This document shows, in pieces, positions 25,687-39,700 of a DNA stretch of 64,000 bases. How positions within the stretch are numbered: position 1 is the stretch's first letter; every line of letters starts with the position of its first letter. The stretch comes from Apostichopus japonicus. Taxonomy: Eukaryota; Echinodermata; Holothuroidea; Aspidochirotida; Stichopodidae. Under the pieces are notes generated by a model. It was not told where the DNA came from. It did not search any database and saw only the letters and a program-made list of their open reading frames with translations. The DNA is taken from assembly GCF_037975245.1 (NCBI RefSeq), contig NC_092572.1, positions 5,105,501 to 5,169,500 of the forward strand, read 5' to 3'. The position numbers and the translations under genes are program-made.

Positions 25687-27576
25687 TGGTGAACAATGAT
25701 GCAGGCCTTGAAGGATACAGCATTTTTGAGATTCTCAAATTTTGCCCTCGGCTGACCCCAAATGACCTGTGACCTCCACCAAAAGCAATAGGAGTCTTGC
25801 ACTAATTATGGGGAAGCCACATGCTATATATGAGAAGAGATTGTGTTTATTAGCTAGGGCGTCAAACTCGACTGCATAGGTTACTGGTCCTACAGCAAAT
25901 AACCAAAAAGGAGAAACAAAGCTAAATATAAAATTCAATTTTAAACATGTATTCTAGTCTCTTCTATTCAACATTTTTTTTGTTTTTTTTGTGGGTATAC
26001 ATTTTTCAAAGATGGAAAACTGGAAGACACAATTGTTTTTTTCCCTCCCCCTCCACAAGTAGTAAAATTATAAACAGATTTCACAATATCAAAATACAGT
26101 GCAAGGCATCTAAATAAGAGAACCATAGAAATTTACAAAAAGAGAAAAAGTAACCCCAATAATACAAAAAAAAGAAGGGGGAAGAAAAAATTCAAGAGTT
26201 TTTAGAAAATTACACACAAAATTACAAATAAATACCCAAATTGTGCTATACAGTAGGCTATACGTAGACTGCTGATAATAGGTTGTGGAGAATACCTGAA
26301 GTTCACCTCTAACATAATTAGACCTATAGATTCATACTGGAACTAAGGGTCCTTGAAATGCTAACTTGCTAAAGTATTCAAACTGTTTTGATCACCATGA
26401 CGACCCCTGTGGCAAAGGATTCGATTGGAATATGACAAATTTTTATATTTGTTATTAAATTTGGCAATTTTTGAAGCAATTTATGTTTCAAGAGTTTTGT
26501 CATTTCATTTTCAATAAAATTTCTATATCATTATGAATTTCTTGGCGACTCGGCAAAAGTGTTTGGCGACTCAAAGGAGGATTGCGAGTCTCTCACTTTG
26601 AACGCCGAGCAGGGTCTTAGGGGAGCCGGGTTGAGGCAGGGAATTTTTTCCAGGATATCTTTTGGTATATGACCATACAATGTCTGGGATTCAGAAGTAA
26701 CCGAAAGTATGTGTCTTTTATTGGCTGTTGTAACAAGTGGGCAGGGACTTGGAATGTGTCAAGCCTGTGGCAGTTTAAATGGGTAAATCTCTACTTAAAA
26801 AATGTCTATTTGTGTCCTGCAATAAAACCAAAGATATAGTGCTGTACTTTTCTGGTCAGTAAATATAAATATGACATTTTCATAGAATGATATTCTTCTG
26901 TTATATATACTTTTTTCTTTCCATGTTATTTATACTGCACCACAGATTTGATATAAATGACGTGAAATCACTCAAGGGTTATCAAAAACTAGTTAAATCA
27001 CAAAACTAGTATATTTAAAGTTTTATCCATCCCAAGAAGTGCTTGCACAGTTAATACAGCATAGCATAATAACTGATGGATCAAGAAAAAAGACATCATT
27101 TCTGATCCAGTACTATCTGAAAGTGTTCTCTTAGTGTTTATGTCCAATCTGTCTTACAATGTCCAAACAATTACATATATTTTGGCAGTTATGGCCAAAG
27201 ACTGTGTTTGACATCTTCACTAAAGGGTACTTTGTCTTCAAATGTTCTGTATTTGACAGCTTTTAAGCCATTTATTTTGTCCAACTGTCTCACAACGGTC
27301 CAACCAAATACGTATCTTTAGTTACATAACAAGAGACTGCATTTGAAATCTTCACAAACCAAATATATATATATTGTAGAACAGCTGTCTCAGGGATCTA
27401 AGGATCTTGCATCAGTTCTTCATATATATCATATACATGTCTCACTATGTCCAAGGAATTGTATTCATAATGCCCCATGAAACCGTGGACTGTTTAGGAC
27501 ATCACCATGATCGCACCGTCTCGCAAGGTCCAACGAATTGTTAACTTATTGGCCCATTAAGACACAGACTGTTCAT
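25687..27576. other. Tail-to-tail region of PIH1D2 and KMT2 (3' UTRs)
   Basis: This 1.9 kb holds both 3' UTRs. On the plus strand AATAAA at 26513-26518 is a candidate signal for PIH1D2. On the minus strand TTTATT at 27271-27276 or 26717-26722 (read AATAAA) could serve KMT2. A single nuclear-receptor-like monomer (TGACCTGTGACCT) lies at 25763-25775. No other gene is seen. Confidence 0.6.
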
Positions 27577-27750
27577 TCAGTTGAGATATTTTCTGCATCT
27601 TTTGGAACCGCAGTTGCAAGGTATCTTGACATCCTCGATTGGAAACTTGTAGTCGTAGGTGAGCTCCTCCCCAACGTTTATTCTTCTACTGGCAAAGATT
27701 ACAATGTGTTTCTTGTTGTCCACTTGTATTACTTTGGAGAAACAATTAGG
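27577..27750 (-). CDS. KMT2A: KMT2 exon 28: SET end and post-SET
   Basis: PNCFSKVIQVDNKKHIVIFA, GEELTYDYKFPIED and CNCGSKRCRKYLN plus stop close the protein. Human ends CNCGAKKCRKFLN. The catalytic YDY and the three post-SET zinc cysteines are present. Confidence 0.98.
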   Translation of the reverse strand, partial: PNCFSKVIQVDNKKHIVIFASRRINVGEELTYDYKFPIEDVKIPCNCGSKRCRKYLN

Positions 27751-30700
27751 CTGCAAAAGGAATAGAAAAAAAGAGATTGTATTAGAGGCATGGAGTGGCA
27801 GATTGTCCTCCCACCCAGACAATTATGTCACCATGACCACTTTTTGGACTCATTATTCTTAAAGATATTATGCAAATGAGAATACCCATTCGTTATTCCA
27901 TGCATTTTGGGGCCCTCTAATTGATCCCAGGACCCCTAAACTGAAGTTGGTATGATCTGTCTATGTTGTGATTGTGTATCTGCCGGAAGTATGAAAGTTT
28001 AACACCTACCTCACAGGAGTGGTTGATGAATCTAGCAGCATTCCCGTGCATGGTGGCGTCTACGACCTCGTAGTCATCGATACGGAACATGTAACAGCCC
28101 ATGCCCTGGAAATACAAAAGGAAACTCATAAATATTCATATTCTTCCTTAGCAAAGCTACAGCCATTTGGGATAATTTCCTAATGCTAATACCTCTCTGA
28201 ACTGTACTCCTGTATCATGCTTCAAGCACTGGTATTTACAGTACAAACAGTTCCTAACCTTCATCTGATAGAAACATGATATACTGCTCATACTGACATG
28301 AAAGTACAGTATAGAATAGAAACAAAATAGTCCCAACTGGGTGTAGCAAGACACAGACTTGAAACAATTGTTTACCTAGACTGTTCATGAAGACTGTACT
28401 GACAGATCCAAACAGAAATCATAAGAGAATATAAAATTGAAACATTAATTCGAGGAAAGGATTTTTAATTTTGTTGAAATCATGTTGGTCATCGATTCCT
28501 GGCTGACCACCTCCAAGTCCTTCACGTTTGAGTTCTGGTTCCGTTAAACTGAGTCCTTGATTCCGAATTCAAACTTTGAGTACTAAAATTCTGGCACTAG
28601 CCTTAGCACATTGCCTCAACTGGCCGAGGGAAGATTGTTTCATCTTGGCTCAGCGATGGAGTAATCTAACCACACCATCCTGTAATAGCATCTTATATTT
28701 TGATCTAATGCAATCAGCTCCCACAATGCACCATGCTGTAATAGTGTCTTACAGTTTATTTCATTGTAATCAGCTCCCACAATGCACCATCCTGTAATAG
28801 CATCCTATATTTGATGCAATCACCTCCCACAATGCACCATCCTGTAATAGCATCATACATTTTGATGCAATCACCTCCCACAATGCACCATCCTGTAACA
28901 GCATACATACATTTTGATGCAATCACCTCCCACAATGCACCATCAGGTCTGTTTAACCTACCTTGCTCTCATAGAACTTCTCTCGTTTTTCTGTCAGTAT
29001 TGATCTGATCACACTGCCACTGTATTCTATCACCATCTCCCCGGCTTCGATTGGACGCCGGCAGAACAAACCCCTCCCATGGATGTGAGACCTGTAGAAA
29101 AACAATCAAAAACAGATTGAAAGTGAAGAAACTGGTGTTAAAAACAATACAGAGAACTAATAATCATTGTTATCTGTCTGTTTTTATTTCCACGCTGAAA
29201 TTAAATCTCGCTGTCTCCCCACGGACATTAAATATGTGGAGATTAGTATGAAACATCCAATGTTGATTAATTTTTAAATTTAAACAAGTGGTTTTGCTAT
29301 ATTTTCAGAAGGGCTTCATGACATTGCAAATCTGGTTAGGAACCTTTAATTTTCTAAAATATTTGAAAGTCCTGTGGATCTTACATACACATTACATTTG
29401 GGAATTAATCGGCTAATAAATAGGTAATCAGGCTCAGCATGAGAAGGGATTAGTTCTTACCTATATGCACCCACAGCTTCCTTAGCTGTTTGTTTCAAAT
29501 GTCTGAATCTCATCGCCATTGGTAAATCTGTGATGCTTGTAAACCGCCTGAAGTGGACGAAAGAAATAGCATGTTATGTAAACATAAACAACTGAAAAGA
29601 TAGACACTTACTTACAGCAAAAAATCATGTTGTTTGGAAGCTTGGGTATCCATTTATGTGTGAAGCCCATGACCTTTGGTAAACCAGTGAAAATCAAAAC
29701 ACAAAACACACTTTAACAACAAAAGATCACTGTTTGAAGTGAATTCACAACAATGTTGTGAAATGTTATCACATGTGTATCTTAGTTGTGTTTATCATGT
29801 GTATTACAGTCCAGTATGTATCAAAGTCCAATGTGCATCAGTATCCAACCTCACCACAGGTACAGAAGTGTGCACTAGTGTGTATCAAAGTCCACCAAGA
29901 GTATCAAAGTCCACCATGTGTATCAAGTCCTGTGTGTGTCAGTATCCAAGTCCACCAAACATAATATAGTCCAGTAAAGTTCAGTGTGTATGAAAGTCCA
30001 ATATGCATTAGTATCCAACCTCATCACGGGTACAGAAGTGTGCACTAGTGTGTATCAAAGTCCACCAAGAGTCTCAAAGTCCAGTGTGTACCTATGTGTG
30101 TCAGTATCCAAGTCCACCATACATATAGTCCAGTAATGTCCAGTGTGTATCCAGGTCCAGTGTACATCAGCATCCAACCTCACCACAGGTACAGAAGTGT
30201 ACACTAGTGTGTATCAAAGTCCACCAAGAGTATCATAATCCAGTGTGCACCTGTGTGTATCAGTATCCAAGTCCACCATACATATAGTCCAGTAATGTCC
30301 AGTGTGTATCCAGGTCCAGTGTACATCAGCATCCAACCTCACCACAGGTACAGAAGTGTACACTAGTGTGTATCAAAGTCCACCAAGAGTATCATAATCC
30401 AGTGTGCACCTGTGTGTATCAGTATCCAAGTCCACCATACATATAGTCCAGTAATGTCCAGTGTGTATCCAGGTCCAGTGTACATCAGCATCCAAGTCCA
30501 ACTTGTTAAAGAAAGTCTATAAGTGTATCTTAGATACTGTCTTGTTCCTTCAAACCATTTAACAGTCCACTTATGAGTCTGATGATAAAATGGTTACCTT
30601 GACGATTTGGGCTGGTTGCCTTCTTCGTCCTGCGGTTCTATCAAAGCATCATAGCAGGGGTGAATACGATGTTGCGATGCTAAGAAGCTGAATATATCGT

Positions 30701-33700
30701 GGTTGAGCTTGGCCCGGAAGACCTCGGCACGAGAACATCCGTGAGGATTAATTGGTAACTCCTGGGGAGGGGTGAGTTAAGAAATTTGCAAAATGAAAAT
30801 ATTGAGAGAAGTGGCATCAATTTACGTTGATAGTGAATAAGAATGTTGAGAGAAAATAATACTTCTTTGCCAGAGCATACTTAAAGTAAGGATTGAGAAG
30901 TGCAAACGAGTCTTTTAGGGCAAGTTAGAGATTGCGTTGTCTTTTCATTGAGATGGCCGGTCGCCATGGCAATTCTTCCGCTCTTCAAAAAGGAACTGAA
31001 ACACAATTTTCAAATATCTGAAAGGTCAACGAGACCTCTCTTTCTAAAGTGAGAGCAAAATGGTTCCAAAAATTAGAGACCATGCAGGATTTATAAGACC
31101 CTTGACAAATCAAGTTTGCTGCAGCTGCTTAAAGGTCTGCTGTGTAGACCCCAACTATAGCACACTATCATGGAAAAGTTTCTTGAGATTACATAATCGA
31201 CCTGCCTTGGTCGTAAAAAGACCTCTTTTTACCAATTAGTCTGCAACGCCTGCCACACATTTTTTCTTGTATGAAGGTCTTAGTGTGAACGCTGTATGAT
31301 TAAATACACTGTAGACATGAACATATCTCTCCACAGTGTTTACACAAAGAGCCTAATGGTGTTAAGAAGCTATGCGGCTAATTGTCGAGCCTGAGGTGGA
31401 TTTACGACCGTGGCAGGTCGATTCTGTAATCACAAAACTTTACTACCTATAGCGTGCTATAATTGTAGCCAATAAAGCAGATCTTTAAAAGCTATTTCTT
31501 GAGCCCTGATTTAGTTAAATAATGAAGTGTAAGGATGACATATATAATGCCTGCACCTAAAGCAACTTCATTAGAGGGGACACACAAGCTCGTTAACCTG
31601 GGTAACTGATTTTTCATGATTATACTTTTTTGAAGTGCATTACAGCAAGATGTAAGAGTTAAGGACTGCAATTTGCAGCAGTACATGCCATGTACTGATA
31701 GGGTGGGTAATAGTGATTTACAGAGAAGGGGGTGGGGGGTTGGGGGAACTTACAGGCTCAACTTTGACATCCTTCGGTGCATGGAATTTGAATCTATAAT
31801 GCTGGCAATTCCTGGCCCCGTACAGCTGCTCCGTGAGAAAGACAATAGCGTCCTGCTTAATACCGATCACCTTCAGGAAGTCAACACCTGGATTGGAAAT
31901 TCATAAATAAATGAGAAGGTAACTTACTGCAGAATTTATTCTGCAACAACTGTACTTCCATTATTGACTAACAAAAACAAAGTACAGAAATAGAAACGAA
32001 TTGAACGATAACTTTTCTCAACAAACCGTAACCGCTGAGGACCATAAACTGAGGAAATTTTGAAGCACTATCAACTAATCCTACTCTAGTGACTCTTTCT
32101 TAAAAAAAAAAAAAAACATGTATCTTTTCAATGAGTCATTTAGGATGACAAACTGTTTAAACACCAGTAAAAACACCCAAACATTTGATTGGTAGAAATG
32201 TTGATAATTTGTTTACCTGCAAAGGACAGAGGTTTCAGTTTAGCCTGTATTCTCTGTTCCTGGACCAAATCAATCACCTTGGTCCAGACCTCCTCCACAC
32301 TTAGTCCAGATGCCTCAAATCCATCGTCACTCTTAATCTCATAGACGAGATGAGGCTTACTGGTATCCGGCTGCTCCCACCTGCCTCTCTGTTCCTCCCT
32401 CTCCATCAGTGACATGAGTGCCGAGGTAGTGCCGTTGTCCGGGCTGGTGAATGGTTCTGCAGGGTCAAATAACGCACACATGAAAACAATTTGCAGATAC
32501 CTACAGTTATGGGTACAGATTGACGATGGTAAACATGTGCGTTGCTAGATACAAAATATGTATATTAATATCAGTCAAAGCGCCATTTTGAAACTATCAT
32601 TACGGTAAGCTGCAAACTCAATCTATTTTCAACTTGTTTTTTTCTTTTTAAATTTTTTTTTTAAACTGCTGGCAATATTACAAAATGTTAGCCAAGTGGC
32701 AAGAAGAGTTAAATGACTACAGATTGCTTATATTTCCTATGTGATAGCTTTACATGTTCTATTATATCTTATCTGTGTTTTTCATTGAGAAAGTAATGAG
32801 GCTCCTTTCATGTTCTGGTTCTGGAGATATAGCACTTTTGATAAATTTACAATTTGCCCACTGCTGACTCCAAATGACCTTTGACCTCCACCACAATCAA
32901 TATGGTTTGCTAAACTAATTACAAGAAATAGACATGTCATATAGCAGAACTGCATAGGCAACCTCCCTTGAAATATCATATTGCACACTTGATATCCCTC
33001 TGCACACCTCAAATGACCTTTGACATTCATGAAAAATACTACAGATCATCTAACTCAACAACAGCAAGCTACACACCAAGTTTGAATTTCCAGCAACTTC
33101 TACTTCTTAAGATATTGTGTGAACAATGTTTTCAGACTCTAACCCTTGCTGACCCCAAATGACCTTTGACAAGTACCAACAACAATCACAAACCAGTTCT
33201 ACCTGAGGGGAATCTACATACCAAATACGAAAAGTTCCCCAGCTTTCCTTCTGAAATTAGAGTGTTTACGAGCATGTGTCACATACACACGCACACGCCA
33301 TCACCATCCTATAGATTCATTCTGCCCTCGACAAAGAAAGAAAAAATAATTGCTTACCTGATAATTCATCTACAGGGTCCGGTGTTAAGATGCTTTTCCC
33401 TTGAATAAAGCTTCGTTCCGTGGAATTCTCTCTTCTCTCGGTTAAAGTATCCCTGGCTTTGTTTGTAAGTCCGACCTTAACGGCAGTGTTAACGCTAAGG
33501 GGCTTTGTAATGGGTGTGGTCATTACTTGAGATTGGGTCTGAAGGCTGACGGTGGGATTCTTGACTCTTGGACCTTTCGGCACGGCCGACTTGAAGGAGG
33601 CCGACCTGCCTCGTGGTTCCTTCTTCATGTTGTGGGCCCTCCCGTAGACGTCGAAGCAGACTTTATTCGGGGACGGTTGTCTCGGGGTATCCTGCTGCTC

Positions 33701-36700
33701 TAGGACGAATCGTAAGGCACTGAGAGCGGGGTTGGTGAGAGGGAGCGAGGAGGTCGTCGTTGTATTGGCAAGGTTGTGAGTCTGTGGCATGTTGAGCACT
33801 GTTATGGGACTGGGAAGCACTGTGAGAGGCTGCGGCTGAAAGTTGATGAAGACCGGAGACAACAGTGGGGTCGATACAGGTTGTCTGGGTGGAGAAATGG
33901 ACGAGACTAATTGTGCTGGCAAGATTGCTGACGTCGGCAGTAACCGGTTGGTGATGATATTCTGCGACGGTAACGACGTGACCACCTGCTGGGTTACGAG
34001 TCTGCTAGTAGGTGAAAGAGCTGTCACAATTTGATTTCTGATCACCTGCTGACTCTGCGGAACCAGGCTGAAAGACGGAGAGGGGTTGATTGTAAATATG
34101 TTAGGAGTCGCCATGGGTAAACTCGCTCTCGGCAGACCCAACTGTTGGGGGCCGACGGAGACGCTATTAGATTGCACGATGGTTGAATTACTGGTAGAGA
34201 CTAACACCGATAGGGAATTTTCAGAAGGTTTCGGTTGACTTGCTGGCTTGGCAGGGCTTGCTCTCAAAATGCTTGCCCGTCCTCTCCTTCTGGTATGCCA
34301 AGGTGAAACTCTCCCCGTTGCTGCTGTTGTCGTCGTGGTAACCGGGGGTGGCGACTTCTTTGAGGGCACAAGGTTTAGAGTATTGCTGGATATAGCCTGG
34401 GAATAGGTCGCTAGGAGTTTCTCCGTATCTATGGAGGACAACTGCTGGCTGAGAGGAATAATTGGTGATTTCATCGGAGTCTTTTGTGAGTTTGATTGTT
34501 TGGAATCTCTGGGGGAATGCTGATCTTGCTTGTGATTCACAAAGTTGTCCTGGAATGTTTTGACCGACTGACCTGAGACACTGAAATTACTGACCGGTCG
34601 AAGGTTCTTCGAGAGGGAGAGACCGTAGCCGGTACTCTTGACCAGGTCCGGTGTCCTCACCACCACCACTTTACTCATGTTACTGGTACCCTTCGAGGCC
34701 TTTGCCTGAGAACAAAGCTTGTCTACTTCCGAAGGAGACAAGCTCCTCTTCTTCTGTTTGGAGACGTTACTAGAGTTTGACGAGACAAGCGCATTAAAGA
34801 TGGCCGAATGGTTCGGTACATCGGTGGCGTTTGGTGACAGCTGACCAGGTGAAATATTAACATTGCCGTCAGTTTTCTGTACCTTACTTTGTGGTTCAGT
34901 AGAAGTTGATGTTTCTTTCACATGATTTTCATCCCTTACCATCGTGTTATTTAGATTAGATTCGTACCAGAGCTTTCGTTTCACCGGTATCTTGCTGTTG
35001 TTATCTGCTGCTGGAGCTCCCTGCTCCTTGGAGGAAGAATCCAATTCCGTGGTTGGTACGTTTTCGAGATTATTTCCTGAAGCGTTCCCTCCAGTCTCCG
35101 TACTTTTGGCGCAAGACGTTTGTGGTTTGCTTAAAGAAGGAACTTTTGTTAATACTGAATTGCTAGTGGAATTGCTTACAACTGTACCTTCTCCTCGCGA
35201 GGAATTCCCACCTGTTTCCTCTATTCCATCATCTGCCTTGGGAACGGTACTGACTTTATCATCTCCTGAGCCTCCAATTGGGTTTGTTCTCGCTTCTTTC
35301 TCTGTTGAACTTCCGGATTTCCTAAGACCTGCACTACACCCTGTCGGACTCTTCATTTCCAACGTACCATTTTCTGACCTCTTCCCCAGCAGCGATTTCT
35401 CATTCTCGACAGACACAACTGCCTTTGAAGCACCTTCTTCTTCTTCATCTTTCTCTACTACATTCAATTCTTTGCTCCCACGTTCCACACCTGGTGTCAT
35501 CTCGTTAGCCGAATCTCCCGATGCTTTCGTGACAGAAGCTCGTCTCGTGCTTCTCCTGGTCGGCAGAGCCGGTGGAGACTTAACTTCCTTCTTCTTCGCC
35601 GATTCATCGTCTGTCTTAACCTTGGGAGGTCTGCCTCTCCGACTTCTCCTGACTGATTCCGGAGATTTCATAGCTGAACCGATATCACTGCTCGACGTAT
35701 CCTCGGCTGCTTTCGATACCTCCGTGTTGAGCTTGTCCGACTGCGGCGAGATGGTGGGCGGTGGATTCTCTTCGCTGACTGGCTGTGGACCTGCCACACC
35801 TTCTTCCTTATGATTAACCACCCGTAGGATACGGGAAGATGTGGTCCTCATGGGGTATTTTTTCCGTCCCGGTGGAGTCAAATCAAATGTATCTAGATGT
35901 TCCTCTGCCACGAAAGTGTCAAACTTCAACTTTTCGGCCGCTTTCGTCGGGTATTGACCCTTTGAGGATGAGTCGACATCACCGTGGTCACTCGTATTGT
36001 TTAACAGAGGGCGCTCTGGCGGGTCAGAATTGTCAACCTTAGTCTCAGCTGCTTTCTGATCAGGTCTGTTATCCTCCAGTAAATTCTGAATCTCTAAAAA
36101 TTCTATTGCCGTCTGAGCTAAAATTTCCAAATTTTCATCTAAGCCTGCTTGTCTGACTGTCTTAGTGGGAGAGGAGGAGTCTTGGTTTTGCTCATCTGCT
36201 TTCTTGTCCATTTCCTCAGATGTAGTCTGACAGTCATCGAGTTTAACTACCAATTTACGACCGCCCAGATTCCTCACTGTCACGTCATCGTTGTTATTCT
36301 GTGCTTTGGGAATGTCTGCTGGAGGTGCATCGTCCTTTAGTGAAACCTTTTCGCCATGGTTACCACCTTCATCTGATTCTCCTATTCGCGAAGATTTACT
36401 TTTAATAGCAGAACTGATGCCATCCTCATCTGGACTTGCATTAGAATCTGACTTAGTTCTGTTTCTCATTGGAGACTTCTCTGAACTGATTGGCTCAGAG
36501 CCAACATCGTTACCTAAAAGTTCCTTCCTTTGTCCAACTGTTTCTGACGATTGCTCAACATTTTTCAATGATAATTCTGAGGATGAACCACTAATTTCTT
36601 TACTACCACCTTCTTCCTTAGCAACAGTTGCATCATTTTTCGCAGAACTCTCTTCAATGAGACTTCCATCCTTCGACTCTTTAGATTTGGCACCTTCCTC

Positions 36701-39700
36701 CTTAGCAACCGTTGCATCATTTTTCGCAGAACTCTCTTCAATAACACTTCCATCCTTCGACTCTTTAGATTTGGCACCTTCCTCCTTAGCAACCGTTGCA
36801 TCATTTTTCGCAGAACTCTCTTCAATAACACTTCCATCCTTCGACTCTTTAGATTTGGCAGCTGCGTTCGTGCACAAGGCGTTTTCCACTGATCGAGACA
36901 GAGCACTTAGCTTATCCTGAAGTTCCCCGATATTCACGGCCTGTTCATTGCCTCCCTCTTTCTGCTCCTCTACAGATCCTCCTGTGTCTGCTTCGGTATC
37001 CTGGTTACCGATGGAAGAGTCGTCCACAAATTGAATGGCGATGTCCTCACTGAGATTCAGAGTGTCGTCTAACACCAGCGTGATGACATTGCTGTCTGAG
37101 TCCTCCTCCACAGTTGCCATAGCAACATTACCGCTGCTGTTTGCACCGCTAGGTGCGGAGTTGAGATCTGTCCTTGAAGAGGACATGTTGTCCTGAGTAA
37201 AAGTTTCTGAGATAGAAGATGATAGTGACTGTTGACTGCTAATGGCCGATGAACTAACTTTTGTCTCCGTATTACTATTCATCACCTCTGGATCTTTTCC
37301 TGAGATAACTTTGGATTGTGATTGAAGTGGGACTGCTTCACTGTCTGACCTTTGACCTGAGGATAATTGCCCCTCTTGTGCAGAATTGACCTTTGCCATT
37401 TCCTCAACTTGTAATGAAGTCATCTCATTGCTAGTTTGTGTATCATTATGCAAAGGCTGTCGTACTATTCCAGCACCTTTCGAGGCCTCTGCTAACTTTC
37501 CACCTAACTTTGAATCTTTATCGGAGTCCATATCTGGGAATTGACCTGATTTAATTAGGTCGACCATGGCTCTCATGGCGGACGATTGTTCGTTAACATC
37601 CTCTATTGCGTTCTCGGGAGCAACAAGTCTGTCGGAAGGGTTTATGAATCCCCCTCCCTCACTAGACTCGCTCTCATTGGGTAGAGTTCGCATGACCTCC
37701 GATCCGTCTGTTGTTTCCCTCAAAGCTGCTTTGCCTCCAGGGGTATGCGCTGTCGTAAAGTTGTTCTCCGAAGTTTTCTCGATGGGGCTTAAATCTGTGA
37801 TGTCTTCCAGGGGTTTCTGCTCTTCGTAGATTCTGATAGAGTAAACAGATCTCTTACCAGCGCTCTTAGTACTCCAGAAAACTCTCGAACATCTGAGAAC
37901 AACAAGCAGTAGGCATAATAAGATCATTAGAATAAACAGAAGGAATGAAGAATATGTTACTTTTAATATCCATACCAGAAAGCCAATAGGCTTAGTGATG
38001 CTTCCCATGTTCATATGAGAACATTTAATGGCACACTTGTTATATTTTCAAGCTTGGATTGCAATTGACCTTTGACCTCCACAGACAATAATAAAGTTCT
38101 GGTACTCAGAATCAAGGTAATCTACATATCGGATATGAATTTCATCCAAGCTTTGCTTTTGGAGTTATTTTACAAGCTTTATAGACTTTAACCTCTGGTG
38201 ACCTCACATGACCCTTGACCCCCACATTTAAATATAGAGTTCTTATACTTAGTAAGGAAGATCTTTATGTCACATAGGAAGTTCATCTAAGTTTTACATT
38301 TGAAGTTATCAAGTAGACAAAGTTTCTGACTTGACCTCTGGAGGCCCAAATAACCTTTGACCTTTACAAAGGTCAGTAGCTTTTGTGTATTCATGTATTT
38401 GGATTCGCATATCAACTACTGAGTTCATTATAGCTTGAGTTTACGATTTATTATAATTAATTTAAAACCTTACACAACTGGGTCACAATGGAATACTGGA
38501 ATAGACCAAATCAATCTTTGATATAAACCAAGTTTGGTATTTGGAAAGCAATAGTAAAACCTTCACATACATAAAAAAAACATTACGCCAAAAAGAAACC
38601 AACAACAATCTTACCTAAACTCCAAGGGGAAGAGACCCTTGCGGGTATCTGATAAGGGTCCAAGTCTTCCCAGAACTTCCACCGTTAGAGATCCAACCAG
38701 GACTTTTACAGTCGTCGGTTCCAACCCCAGCGCTTGAGTCCGGTTCCACTTAATATTTTCCAGGCTCACACTGACCCTCCTAGCTACGGCAAAGTTGGAT
38801 TCGATGACCTAGAGAAGATTTCAATCATACATCAGTCCCAACCGTGACAGGCAAAGATGGAGAATATGAATGATTCCATGAGCTAAAAGTACAACAGCCT
38901 TTACATTAGTCTCCATTATATCACATAACGTTTGACTATAGGACTCACAAATGATAGAATGCTTACATCTTATGTGCCTCCACCACAATGAATAGTTGCA
39001 ATCTATTACCTAGTAATGGTACAACCTTACATTGGTCACAACTCAATCACACTCCATTCTATTACCCGGGAACAGCACCAACCCTCAGTCTTAACTCCAT
39101 CAAGCACAGAGAAATGGAAATTAACTTTTTGATACTTGTCTTTAAAATTAAGAAACCCTTAAATCACTTCTAAAAGGTACTTAAAAGATATCTTGAAACA
39201 AAAAAAATAAAAATAAACTAAACAATTTTTACCCTTTATCTATGACTTTAATTGATCACATATTTATGACTCTGTTTTTAAGATGGTTTCTGAACAAGTA
39301 GAGAAATATTTCATAGCAATTACTAACATAGGAATGGTTAGGTCAACTGGGACAACACATCGCTTATACATAAAACAGCCAAACCATAAACTTAAGAACC
39401 TTATTATGTCAATAGCTGGCTATGAGATCATGCAGCCATTGTTTATGAGCCAAAGGGATAACATAAGTGATGAGCCTTGGGTAAAAAAAAATCACGGAAC
39501 TTTGCAAAAATTGGGGTATAGGCTCCAGTTTGCGTATGTTACACTGTGTTAGGATAATAGTATTTGTCCCCAAGGTAGAAAAGAAATCACAGATATTCTG
39601 CGTATTCGCAGAAAAAGCTCATGCCTGTAACATACCTCTCTCTTGGCTGACAGTGTGTGCCTCTCACAGTAGACCCTCTTATCCTCCTGGAACACAGCCC

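Noticed and set aside
34944-35813. 289-codon open frame on the plus strand
   Set aside because: It lies entirely antisense to KMT2 exon 21, has no recognisable domain, and its composition mirrors the Ser/Glu-rich coding strand.
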